Below are positions 1 to 7,018 of a stretch of DNA of 13,905 nt, piece after piece (positions within the stretch are counted from its first letter, which is position 1; every line of letters begins with the position of its first letter). The position numbers were made by a program, and so were the translations under genes. The DNA lies in contig JBOHRW010000161.1 in NCBI GenBank assembly GCA_050732935.1, forward strand, positions 1-13,905, written 5' to 3'. The notes under the pieces are model-generated. The model was given only the letters and a program-made list of their open reading frames with translations. It was not told the origin of the DNA and searched no databases. Source of the stretch: DASRVA01 sp050732935. GTDB lineage: Bacteria > Gemmatimonadota > Gemmatimonadetes > JACCXV01 > JAHWKZ01.

Positions 1-307
1 GGGCGGCCCCCAGCGCGTTGATGGCGACCACTTCTCCGGAGCGCGGATCGTAGATCAGGGCCTGGGTCTCGCCGCCCCAGGAGAGGACGTCCCACATGGT
101 CGACGTCGCGGCCAGCATCGCGCACGCGGCATCCACGGCGTTGCCGCCGCGCTCGAATATCATGGCCCCCGCCGTCGCCGCCAGCGGCTTTCCGGTGATC
201 GCGACCCAGTGCCGGCCGTGGAGGACCGGCTTGTTGGTCTCCTGTGCCGCCGCCGCCGCGGGAAGCAGCACCAGGACGAGCGCGAAGAGGGCCGGCCGGG
301 CCCTCAC
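1..307 (-). CDS. ggt: Gamma-glutamyltransferase (GGT), N-terminal part, cut by window edge
   Basis: Only the first 102 codons are present; the gene runs off the left edge. It starts with GTG at 307-305, overlapping the stop of the upstream gene as GTGA. Residues 1-22 form a signal peptide (Arg-rich start, a Leu/Val core, then a run of Ala ending in Ala-Gln), so the product is exported. The mature start follows the GGT family pattern: a short strand ('HWVAITGKPLAATAG'), then an Ile/Phe-Glu-Arg-Gly-Gly-Asn-Ala-Val-Asp-Ala-Ala segment, the most recognisable N-terminal GGT signature, then a Gly-Gly stretch and 'IYDPRSGEVVAIN'. GGTs cleave gamma-glutamyl bonds of glutathione and related peptides in the periplasm after self-cleavage before a catalytic Thr; that Thr lies outside the window. 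A related Ntn-hydrolase subfamily (cephalosporin acylase-like) cannot be excluded from this piece. Confidence 0.85.
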   Translation of the reverse strand, partial: MRARPALFALVLVLLPAAAAAQETNKPVLHGRHWVAITGKPLAATAGAMIFERGGNAVDAACAMLAATSTMWDVLSWGGETQALIYDPRSGEVVAINALGAA

Positions 308-951
308 CGGCTGCCGAAGAGGTCCTGCGGCGTCTCGGTGATCGCCGTCTCAGCGCCCTCTCCGTGGGCAACCAGCTCGCTCGTGTACTCCCCGTCCGTG
401 CTCCTGACCATGCCGAAGGGAACGTCCTTCGAGAGCCAGACGTCGGTCCCCGAGTCCGCGTTGCGATAGTGCCGCGTCTCGAAGGTCCCGGCAGCGACCG
501 TGACCGATCCCCCGCCGGCATCCTGCATGGTCTTGCACTGCTCGACGATCGAGAAGCCGGGATTCTCGTCGATCGACTTCCGCATCGTGGCCAACATCGG
601 GCCGCCCATCTTCATGGCCGGGCTGTCACCGGCCTTCATGATGATCTCCTCCAGCCCGTCGGGGCCGAACGGGTAATCGGGGACCAGGAGCTTCATGATC
701 GTCGGCTGCTCCTCGCCGTCCGGCGTGATCGCCATCTCGAACCACTTCATCTCCCGTCCGTCGCGCTGCTCGCTGCCGACGAGAGCGAAGCGGAGGCGCA
801 ACTCGGGCTCTCCATCCTCCGAGATCTGGTACTCGGCCCAGTCCCCGACGGGCGGAGCCTGGATGTAGCCGCCGCAGACTTCCTGGGCCTGGATGGCCGC
901 GGGGCTCGCGGCGAGAAGAAGGGCGAGCCCGAGACGGTGTCGTGTGCGCAT
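304..951 (-). CDS. Secreted protein of unknown function, 215 aa, coupled to GGT
   Basis: I do not recognise the family. The chosen start is ATG at 951, directly behind a perfect AGGAGG; the open frame extends further to 1059, but without a ribosome site and through the promoter. Residues 1-22 are a clear signal peptide (Arg/His n-region, Leu/Ala core, 'IQA|QE' cleavage). The mature protein of about 193 residues has only two cysteines (C26 and C139), which could form a disulfide. The second half (about 149-200) has an alternating pattern, 'VAAGTFETRHYR' then 'GTDVWLSKDVPFG', typical of beta-rich clamshell-like periplasmic proteins. That fold is a guess from the pattern. A Met-rich stretch lies at 105-123 (several Met spaced through Lys/Gly/Pro). 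Its stop overlaps the GGT start by 4 nt, so translation is probably coupled. No function is assigned. Confidence 0.85.
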   Translation of the reverse strand: MRTRHRLGLALLLAASPAAIQAQEVCGGYIQAPPVGDWAEYQISEDGEPELRLRFALVGSEQRDGREMKWFEMAITPDGEEQPTIMKLLVPDYPFGPDGLEEIIMKAGDSPAMKMGGPMLATMRKSIDENPGFSIVEQCKTMQDAGGGSVTVAAGTFETRHYRNADSGTDVWLSKDVPFGMVRSTDGEYTSELVAHGEGAETAITETPQDLFGSR

Positions 952-954
952 GGG

Positions 955-960
955 CCTCCT
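955..960 (-). promoter_or_regulatory. Ribosome binding site AGGAGG that decides the start at 951
   Basis: On the minus strand a perfect AGGAGG sits 3 nt before ATG at 951. It supports the 215-residue form of the secreted protein over the longer open frame beginning at 1059. Confidence 0.75.
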
Positions 961-991
961 GTTGTTGGCGAATGACGGGGATTCTGCAATG

Positions 992-1020
992 ATTCTAGAG
1001 CGACCCGGCCGGGCCAGCAA
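992..1020 (-). promoter_or_regulatory. Sigma-70-type promoter for the secreted protein-GGT pair
   Basis: On the minus strand TTGCTG (1020-1015) is followed by 17 nt and TAGAAT (997-992). The -10 matches the consensus at 5 of 6 positions; the -35 keeps the TTG. Transcription would start near 985, giving a leader of about 35 nt that contains the AGGAGG. This is a motif match only. Confidence 0.55.
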
Positions 1021-1031
1021 CGCCGGGCCGG
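1005..1031. repeat. Imperfect inverted repeat around the -35 element
   Basis: The arms CCGGCCGGGC (1005-1014) and GCCGGGCCGG (1022-1031) pair at 9 of 10 positions around a 7-nt loop. The loop (CAGCAAC) contains the proposed -35 element of the minus-strand promoter, so the repeat could be an operator or a hairpin. In a GC-rich genome such repeats also arise by chance. Confidence 0.35.
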
Positions 1032-1123
1032 TACCGTGGAAAGCGGCCGCTGGGTCCACTGCTGCTTCGAGCCACCAGGGATCGAGTAGGTCGAGACACC
1101 CGAATTGCGCGTCCGAATCCGAC

Positions 1124-1151
1124 GAGACAGGAGTCTCGCGCGCCCTACATT
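1124..1151 (+). promoter_or_regulatory. Probable leaderless promoter with inverted repeat for ada-alkA
   Basis: GAGACA (1124-1129), a 16-nt spacer and TACATT (1146-1151) stand just before ATG at 1158, leaving only 6 nt, and no Shine-Dalgarno is seen. The geometry places the transcription start at or next to the A of ATG. The -35 region carries a perfect GAGAC-AGGA-GTCTC inverted repeat (1124-1137). The encoded protein has its own DNA-binding domains, so this could be its operator. That is inference; the repeat does not match the E. coli Ada box as I remember it. Confidence 0.4.
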
Positions 1152-1157
1152 CGTGAC

Positions 1158-2690
1158 ATGCCCGAACCGATTCGCCGACCTGCGCTGCCTCCCGCCGACG
1201 TCTGCGAGCGCGCGCTCAACGCGCGCGATGCGCGCTTCGACGGCCTCTTCTTCGTGGGGATCACCACGACGGGGATCTATTGCCGGCCCGTCTGCCGGAC
1301 GCGGCGCGCAAATTCCGATCACAGGCGGTTCTTCCGATCCGCCGCAGCCGCCGAGCGCGCGGGCTTCCGACCCTGCCTCCGGTGCCGCCCGGAACTGGCA
1401 CCGGGACGAGCATGGATCGACGCCGTGCCGCGCTTGGCACACGCGGCCGCGCATCGCATCGGCTCCGGCGCACTCAACGGCCGCAGCGTGGCGCATCTGG
1501 CGGCGGAGTTTGGCGTGACCGAGCGCCATCTGCGGCGCGCCCTGGAGCGCGAGGTGGGCGTATCACCCGTCGAGCTCGCCCAGACGCATCGTCTGCTGCT
1601 CGCCAAACGCCTCCTGGCCGATACGGGGCTGCCGGTGACGCGCATCGCCTTCGCCAGCGGCTTCCAGAGCCTGAGCCGTTTCAACACCGTCTTTCGCGAG
1701 CGATACCGGCTGAGCCCGAGCGCCCTGCGGCGGTCTCTAAACTCGGGCGACGACCTCTTGGACGCGCACACAGATCAGGACGCGGCACCAGTTCCGGGGA
1801 GCGATCTCCTGCGTCTGACCCTCGCCTACCGCGCACCGCTGGCCTGGGACGTGCTCGTCGCGCTCCTTCGGCGCGACGCGATGCCCGAGGTCGAGCTCGT
1901 GCAGGGTCCACGCTACGGTCGGACCGTCCAACTCGACGGCCGGAGCGGTGTCGTCTTCGCGGAGGATGCGGCCGCCGCGAACGGGCGCGACCCGGACATG
2001 CAGCTGAACGTCGACCTCTCGCCGTCGCTCCTTCCTGCGCTCATGCCCCTGCTCGCGCGGCTGCGACAGCTCTTCGACCTCGATGCGGAGCCCACGGTGG
2101 TCGATACGTGTCTCGAGCAGGGCGGGCTCGGCGCTCTCGTCATGCGGCGGGGCGGCGTTCGCATCCCGGGCGCGTTCGATGGCTTCGAGGTCGCCTCTCG
2201 CGTGCTTCTCCGCGGCCGAGGGCGCCCGGGGACGACAACGAGCGAGCTCGCAGGGCGAGTCGCCCAGGCACTGGGCGAACCGCTGGACACGGGAACCCCG
2301 GGGCTCACCCGGCTCGCGCCTAGCGCAGAGCGCGTGGCCGATGCCGGAGCGTCGAGCCTGGCCGCGCTCGGGGTCCCTCGGCGCCGCGCTGAGGCCGTCT
2401 CGGCAGTGGCGCGAATGGTCGCCGACGGGGAGCTGCTGTTGGAGCCCGGGAGCGATGTGACCACGACGCGCCACACGCTCATGGGAATCGACGGCGTCGG
2501 TGATCGGCTCGCGACAGCGATCGTGATGCGCGCGCTCTACTGGCCGGATGCATTTCCCACATCGGATCGCGCGCTTCAGCGCGCTGCGGGGGCGTCGAAC
2601 CCAGGCCAGCTCCGCGATCGCGCGGAGAAGTGGCGCCCCTGGCGCGCCTATGCCGCCCTTCACCTCTGGCTGCATGACGAGGAGCGGTGA
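1158..2690 (+). CDS. alkA: Ada N-domain / AraC HTH / AlkA glycosylase fusion, 510 aa
   Basis: This is an alkylation-damage protein with three parts. Residues 10-80 are the Ada N-terminal zinc domain with all four cysteines (C42, C46, C73, C76); by alignment with E. coli Ada, C42 would accept methyl groups from DNA phosphotriesters. Residues 95-192 are an AraC-type double helix-turn-helix ('RIAFASGFQSLSRFNTVFRE' is the second HTH). Residues 215-510 are an AlkA-type 3-methyladenine glycosylase: an N-terminal AlkA domain, then a helix-hairpin-helix (441-452) and the catalytic Asp D470 in 'FPTSD'. The C-terminal Ogt methyltransferase domain of E. coli Ada is absent, as in the mycobacterial Ada-AlkA arrangement. 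The helix-hairpin-helix reads Gly-Val-Gly-Asp-Arg-Leu-Ala, not the usual Gly-Ile-Gly-x-Trp-Thr-Ala, so pocket aromatics are missing. It probably activates its own transcription when methylated. Confidence 0.93.
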   Translation: MPEPIRRPALPPADVCERALNARDARFDGLFFVGITTTGIYCRPVCRTRRANSDHRRFFRSAAAAERAGFRPCLRCRPELAPGRAWIDAVPRLAHAAAHRIGSGALNGRSVAHLAAEFGVTERHLRRALEREVGVSPVELAQTHRLLLAKRLLADTGLPVTRIAFASGFQSLSRFNTVFRERYRLSPSALRRSLNSGDDLLDAHTDQDAAPVPGSDLLRLTLAYRAPLAWDVLVALLRRDAMPEVELVQGPRYGRTVQLDGRSGVVFAEDAAAANGRDPDMQLNVDLSPSLLPALMPLLARLRQLFDLDAEPTVVDTCLEQGGLGALVMRRGGVRIPGAFDGFEVASRVLLRGRGRPGTTTSELAGRVAQALGEPLDTGTPGLTRLAPSAERVADAGASSLAALGVPRRRAEAVSAVARMVADGELLLEPGSDVTTTRHTLMGIDGVGDRLATAIVMRALYWPDAFPTSDRALQRAAGASNPGQLRDRAEKWRPWRAYAALHLWLHDEER

Positions 2691-2770
2691 TGTCGGCCGC
2701 TCGCGCCCCGCCGAGCGAGGTCCCTCTTCCCTCTACCTCACCCCACCCAGCCAGGGGGTTCCAACTGACT
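2691..2770. other. Short intergenic stretch, no clear signal
   Basis: About 80 nt lie between the ada-alkA stop and the ribosome site of the HAF lipoprotein gene. The stretch is rich in C on the plus strand. I see no convincing promoter or terminator, so the lipoprotein gene may be read from the ada-alkA transcript. Confidence 0.4.
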
Positions 2771-2780
2771 GGAGGATCGC

Positions 2781-3998
2781 ATGAGATCGCCTTACTGTCT
2801 TGCTTTGATGGTCATCGCCATGGGCCTTTTCGCCTGTGGCGAGCAATCCGACCCCGTGAGCGCCGACAACGGCGGCGACGTCGAGACGTCCCAGCGCGGA
2901 CAGGTCCTCTACGAGGTAACCCACCTCCCCTCGCTCGGTGGAACGTCGAGCAGTGGCAACGGCATCAGCAACCAGGGCCGGATAGTGGGCTCTTCCAACC
3001 TGCCCGGCGACGGGAGTGCGCACGCCAGCCTGTGGCAAAGAGGATCGCTGGTCGATCTCGGCACGCTCGGAGGGCCCGGTGCCAACAGCAACGTGGCATG
3101 GCCCGGAATCAATAGCCGGGGCATGATCGTGGGCATCTCCGAGACCGACGAGCCGGGAGGGGAGAACTGGTCCTGCCGGTTCTTCTTTCCTTCCGCCACC
3201 GGCCGTCAATGTCTCGGATTCGTGTGGGAGAACGGGGTGATGACGGCGCTGCCCACCTGGCCCGGAGGAACCAACGGCTTCGCTACCGAGGTCAACAACC
3301 GGGGTCAGGTCGTCGGATGGGCGGAGAACGGCGTCGAGGATCCGACCTGCAATCCGCCGGTGGTCCACCAGTTTCGCGGGTTCATGTACGATACCAGGAC
3401 CGGCGAGATGAAAGAGCTCACTCCGCTGCCCGGTGATTCCACGTCGACCGGGAACGCGATCAACGAGCGCGGTCAGGTCGTCGGGATCTCGGGCGAGTGC
3501 TCCAACGCCGTCGGAGGATTCAGCGCCCAGCACGCCGTGCTCTGGGAGCCGGACGGCACGGCGATCGACATCGGCAACCTCGGTGGCGAAGCGTGGCATA
3601 CGCCGATGGACATCAACGAAAGAGGTGACGTCGTCGGATTCGGCAACCCGGCCGGAGTCCCGGGCGATGTCTTCCAAAGTCACGCGTTCCTCTGGACCCG
3701 GCGCGGCGGCATCGTGGATCTCGGTGTGCTCGAAGAAGACGCGAGCAGCCAGGGGCTCGGGATCAACAACCGGGGCCAGGTGGTAGGGTTGTCCCGGAGT
3801 CCGGGAGGCGATCGTGCCGTCCTGTGGCAGGACGGCGTCATAACCGACCTCAACACCCGCGTTGAGCCGGGGTATACCGGCACGCTTCTCGTCGCCGGTC
3901 ACATCAACGATGCCGGGGTGATCACGGGCTCGGCTCGCGACGCGGATACCGGCGAGACGGTGACGTTCGTGGCGACCCCGACCCGCAGGGATCGGTGA
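2781..3998 (+). CDS. Lipoprotein with seven HAF-type extracellular repeats, 405 aa
   Basis: ATG at 2781 follows GGAGG (2771-2775) at 5 nt. Residues 1-18 are a signal peptide ending in a lipobox-like 'LFAC', so C19 would be lipidated and the protein anchored to a membrane. The rest is built from seven units, each with a core like 'INxRGQVVG': about 60-70, 108-118, 169-179, 225-235, 275-286, 325-336 and 373-383. Between cores come 'HAxLW' and 'xxDLGxLGG' segments. This is the HAF family of probable extracellular repeats (TIGRFAM-type model, function unknown). Seven units would suit a seven-bladed beta-propeller, which is inference. Four cysteines beyond the lipobox (C132, C144, C190, C240) may form disulfides. 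It follows ada-alkA by 90 nt on the same strand, with no evident functional link. Confidence 0.85.
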   Translation: MRSPYCLALMVIAMGLFACGEQSDPVSADNGGDVETSQRGQVLYEVTHLPSLGGTSSSGNGISNQGRIVGSSNLPGDGSAHASLWQRGSLVDLGTLGGPGANSNVAWPGINSRGMIVGISETDEPGGENWSCRFFFPSATGRQCLGFVWENGVMTALPTWPGGTNGFATEVNNRGQVVGWAENGVEDPTCNPPVVHQFRGFMYDTRTGEMKELTPLPGDSTSTGNAINERGQVVGISGECSNAVGGFSAQHAVLWEPDGTAIDIGNLGGEAWHTPMDINERGDVVGFGNPAGVPGDVFQSHAFLWTRRGGIVDLGVLEEDASSQGLGINNRGQVVGLSRSPGGDRAVLWQDGVITDLNTRVEPGYTGTLLVAGHINDAGVITGSARDADTGETVTFVATPTRRDR

Positions 3999-4020
3999 GG
4001 TGACGGCAGTCGACATGGCG

Positions 4021-4042
4021 GGGCCCTGCTCGCGCAGGGCCC
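4021..4042. terminator. Perfect 9-bp hairpin between convergent genes
   Basis: GGGCCCTGC (4021-4029), loop TCGC, GCAGGGCCC (4034-4042). It lies between the stops of the HAF lipoprotein (3998) and the GH31 gene (4066), which converge. There is no T-run on either side, so it is not a classic intrinsic terminator; a bidirectional or Rho-assisted role is inferred from its place. Confidence 0.5.
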
Positions 4043-4065
4043 GCCCGTCGGCACCATCGTCGTCA

Positions 4066-6585
4066 TCAAGGAAGAGTGGACCGGACGGTGACGGATTGTC
4101 TTTCACCCACCTCGCGTATCCGAACCGCCAGGATCCGCCTCTCGGCGTCGTAAAGGTAGCCCTCGCCGCCATCCTCCTCCGCGTCGAGTGGCGACAGCGA
4201 CCGGCCGCCGACGGACACCGCGTCCGGCGCCGATCCGACCGCGTGGAAGCGAATCTCCAGAACGCGCTCGCCGACCGAGTAGCCGTCGTGGGTCACCACG
4301 CGGAGGAGCTCGAAGCCTCCGTCGCCGACAACCACGGAAAACCGCGTCGTCCGGTAGGCCCCATCGCGGTACTCGAGGGAAGCTCCGTCGTCCTCGTACA
4401 GCTCGAACGCCCCGGCCGCCGCCGGGAAGACCTCCAGCGTGAGCTTCGCGGGACCCGCCCCGCCCGCGACCCCGCCGCCCGCGCCTCCGGAATCCCCCAC
4501 GTGCTGCACGACCTCCTGCATCGGCAGGATCGCTCCCGCCTGGAGGAACATCGGGGTTCGATCGAGCGGCGCGTCGACGGTCACTGTCTGTCGGCCGTCG
4601 TAGACCTCCTCCGTCGCCAGGTCGAGCCAGCGCCCCTCGGGTAGATAGACCTCCTGGTCGCGCGCGCCCTCGCGCGTCATCGGCGCCACGAGGAGCCGCT
4701 CGCCGAGCAGGAACTGGTGCTGATAGGCGGGAGCGTAGGCGACCGTGTCGCCCTGGTGATGCCAGAAGAGGGGCCGCAGGATCGGCGCACCCGTTCGGCC
4801 CGATTCCCGAAACAGCGTGTAGATATACGGCAGCATCCGGTAGCGCAGCTCGATCGCCTGGCGGGCGATCGCCTCGACCTCCGCGCCGAACGCCCACGGC
4901 TCCTGGGGCGGCGTGTCGTGGGCGGTGTGGTTGCGGAAGAACGGCGTCAGAGCGCCGACCTGGATCCACCGTGCGAAGAGCTCGGGCGAGGGCCCCCCGA
5001 TAAAGCCCCCCACGTCGGCGCCGACGAACGGCACGCCCGATAGCCCGAGCCCGATCAGCATCCGGATCGCGAGCTCCAGGTGCTCCCAGCTCGCGGTGTT
5101 GTCACCCGTCCAGACGGCCGCATAGCGCTGGATCCCGGCGAACCCCGCGCGGGTCAGGACGAACGGCCGTTCGTCCGGTCGGGCGTCGACGAGCTCATCG
5201 TACGTCCCCTTCGCCATGAAGAAGGCGTAGAGATTCCGAACCCGCTTGAAGGAGCCGGCATCGGACTCGACCTCGACCGGAAAGGCCTTTCCCCAGACCG
5301 CCGGCTCGTTCATGTCGTTCCAGATCCCGTCGACCCCCTGGTCCATGAACCGCTCGAGGTATCCGCCCCACCAGGCGCGCGTCGCAGCGCCGGTGAAATC
5401 CGGGAAGTACGAGCGGCCGGGCCAGACCGACCCCACGTACACCTGGCCGTCCGGGTAGCGGACGAAATGGTCGCCGGAGAGGCCCTTCTCGGCGACGGCG
5501 TACCCCTCCTCCTGCTTGACACCGGGATCGACGATCGGGACGACCTTGAACCCCATCGATCCGAGCTCGGCGAGAAGCCCCTCCGGGTCCGGGAATCGCT
5601 CGGGATGCCAGGTGAAGACGCGGTATTCGTCCATGTAGTGGATGTCGAGGTAGATGACGTCGGCCGGGATCCGCTTGTCGCGGAACGTGCGCGCGAGGCG
5701 GAGGACTTCATCGTCCGGATAGTAGCTCCATCTGGACTGCTGATAGCCGAGCGCCCATTTCGGTGGGAGCTGGGTCCGGCCGGTGACCCCGGTGTAGCGC
5801 TCGACCACGCGTGGGATCTCGGGTCCCGCGAAGAAGAAGTAGTCGAGCACGCCGCCCTCGGCGGCGAACGAGTAGTAGCGGTGGTTGGCCGCCCCAAGGT
5901 TGAAGCGACTGCGATAGCTGTTGTTGAAGTAGATGCCGTAGGCGCGTCCATCCCGGAGACCGATGAAGAACGGGATGCTCTCGTAGAGGGGATCGGTCTC
6001 GTTGCCGTAGCCGTACGTGTCGCTCGTCCACATCACCCACTCGCGCCTGCGCTTGTCGACGTTGCCGGTCTTCTCGCCGAGGCCGAAGAAGCGCTCGCCC
6101 TCTTCGATCGTCTTCCAGTTCCGGACCTCATCGCCGTCCCAGCCGATTCCGAGCCCCGGCTCGTCCTGGCTGAGCACCTTGCCCTCGCGGTCCAGGAAGG
6201 TGATCCCGCAGGGCGAGCGATCGACGGCGACGTCGAGCTCGGCGGAACGGAGGAGGATTCGATCGGGCTCCTCCACGATCTCGATGTCGATCGGCTGGGG
6301 ATCGAGCTCCACGAGCGGGGCTTCGAGGGGGACCTCCTCGCGGTCGGGCCGATCGAGCGTCACCCGCACGGTCCCGGGGTCGAGAAACGAGATCTGGAGA
6401 CCTGCCTCGGGCTCGCAACGGAGGAGCACTCCGCGCTCGGTCGCCTCGACGCCGACCAGATCGCCCAGGAAGATGTAGGCGCCCGCAGGACCGACGTAGC
6501 TGCGAATCGGGATGGCGCTTTGGACGGGATCGGATTGAACCGCGGACACTACCGCTGCAAGAACCAAGAGAAGGGTTCGGTCCAC
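4066..6585 (-). CDS. GH31 alpha-glucosidase-type glycoside hydrolase, secreted, 839 aa
   Basis: The open frame extends to 6846, but that part overlaps hepT. The chosen start is GTG at 6585, 4 nt after the hepT stop, which yields a signal peptide ('VDRTLLLVLAAVVSA'). A GGAG 13 nt upstream is a weak ribosome site. An N-terminal GH31 beta-domain with 'ERFFGLGEKTG' (about 164-174) leads into the catalytic barrel from about 270. The nucleophile is D424 in the signature 'GIWNDMNEP', the acid/base D495 in 'WTGDN', and D314 in 'YLDIHY' fits the substrate-binding Asp. The distal C-terminal domains follow, with a glycine-rich insertion at about 698-713. GH31 enzymes remove alpha-linked glucose or xylose from non-reducing ends; the exact bond cannot be told here. 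Last gene of the long minus-strand run. Confidence 0.9.
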   Translation of the reverse strand: MDRTLLLVLAAVVSAVQSDPVQSAIPIRSYVGPAGAYIFLGDLVGVEATERGVLLRCEPEAGLQISFLDPGTVRVTLDRPDREEVPLEAPLVELDPQPIDIEIVEEPDRILLRSAELDVAVDRSPCGITFLDREGKVLSQDEPGLGIGWDGDEVRNWKTIEEGERFFGLGEKTGNVDKRRREWVMWTSDTYGYGNETDPLYESIPFFIGLRDGRAYGIYFNNSYRSRFNLGAANHRYYSFAAEGGVLDYFFFAGPEIPRVVERYTGVTGRTQLPPKWALGYQQSRWSYYPDDEVLRLARTFRDKRIPADVIYLDIHYMDEYRVFTWHPERFPDPEGLLAELGSMGFKVVPIVDPGVKQEEGYAVAEKGLSGDHFVRYPDGQVYVGSVWPGRSYFPDFTGAATRAWWGGYLERFMDQGVDGIWNDMNEPAVWGKAFPVEVESDAGSFKRVRNLYAFFMAKGTYDELVDARPDERPFVLTRAGFAGIQRYAAVWTGDNTASWEHLELAIRMLIGLGLSGVPFVGADVGGFIGGPSPELFARWIQVGALTPFFRNHTAHDTPPQEPWAFGAEVEAIARQAIELRYRMLPYIYTLFRESGRTGAPILRPLFWHHQGDTVAYAPAYQHQFLLGERLLVAPMTREGARDQEVYLPEGRWLDLATEEVYDGRQTVTVDAPLDRTPMFLQAGAILPMQEVVQHVGDSGGAGGGVAGGAGPAKLTLEVFPAAAGAFELYEDDGASLEYRDGAYRTTRFSVVVGDGGFELLRVVTHDGYSVGERVLEIRFHAVGSAPDAVSVGGRSLSPLDAEEDGGEGYLYDAERRILAVRIREVGERQSVTVRSTLP

Positions 6586-6589
6586 CAGA

Positions 6590-7018
6590 TCAGCTTTGCT
6601 CCAAGAGATCCCGCGCGGCCGCGAGAAACTTGCGCAAATCCTGCGGTCCCCGAGATGCCGCTTCAAAGACCCGCGCCATATCCAGGTCCTCATAGGCATG
6701 CGCCACGACATTCCGGAATCCGGCCGCACGCACGAGCTTCGCCGCCAGGTCCTCGTCCAGCTTTCCGCCACTCTGGAGTCGCCTGAAGGCATCCGCATAG
6801 CTCGACGGAGTACCGAGATGCAGATCCACACACAAGGCGACCGCAACGTCGATTACGATCTGCGTCGCCTGCCAGAGATGGAGGATCACAACATCGGAAG
6901 CATCCGTGGACGGCTCGAGCTCGGAAGTCTCGCTCGGCAGCCGCTCGGCGACCCGGGCGAGATGGCGCTCGACGACCATGGTCTTCTCTGCGAGAAGATC
7001 GGAATCGAGCGGCGTCAA
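6590..7018 (-). CDS. hepT: HepT, HEPN-domain toxin of a type VII toxin-antitoxin pair, 142 aa
   Basis: All-helical HEPN protein of the HepT (former DUF86) family at its usual length. The active-site motif R-x4-H-x-Y is complete: R102, H107 and Y109 in 'FRNVVAHAY'. Known HepT proteins are ribonucleases; the partner MntA blocks them by adding AMP groups to the Tyr of this motif. The start is TTG at 7018, overlapping the mntA stop as TTGA. An ATG at 6979 would remove the first helix ('LDSDLLAEK'), which family members keep, so TTG is preferred. Helix 'SDVVILHLWQATQIVIDVA' (41-59) is the family's dimer-forming helix pattern. The stop lies 4 nt before the GH31 start, so toxin and hydrolase probably share a transcript. 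Confidence 0.88.
   Translation of the reverse strand: MTPLDSDLLAEKTMVVERHLARVAERLPSETSELEPSTDASDVVILHLWQATQIVIDVAVALCVDLHLGTPSSYADAFRRLQSGGKLDEDLAAKLVRAAGFRNVVAHAYEDLDMARVFEAASRGPQDLRKFLAAARDLLEQS

Noticed and set aside
2687..3115. 142-codon plus frame overlapping the ada-alkA stop
   Set aside because: It starts at the stop of ada-alkA but runs out of frame through the lipoprotein gene; Arg-rich shadow translation.
2733..4172. 479-codon minus-strand open frame opposite the HAF lipoprotein
   Set aside because: The plus strand has a lipobox, ribosome site and seven repeats; the minus frame has none of these.
5080..6786. 568-codon plus-strand open frame opposite GH31 and hepT
   Set aside because: No family resemblance and complete overlap with two recognised genes on the other strand.
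6586..6846. N-terminal extension of GH31 to 6846
   Set aside because: It would lie inside hepT, encodes Trp/Arg-rich sequence, and hides the signal peptide that begins at GTG 6585.
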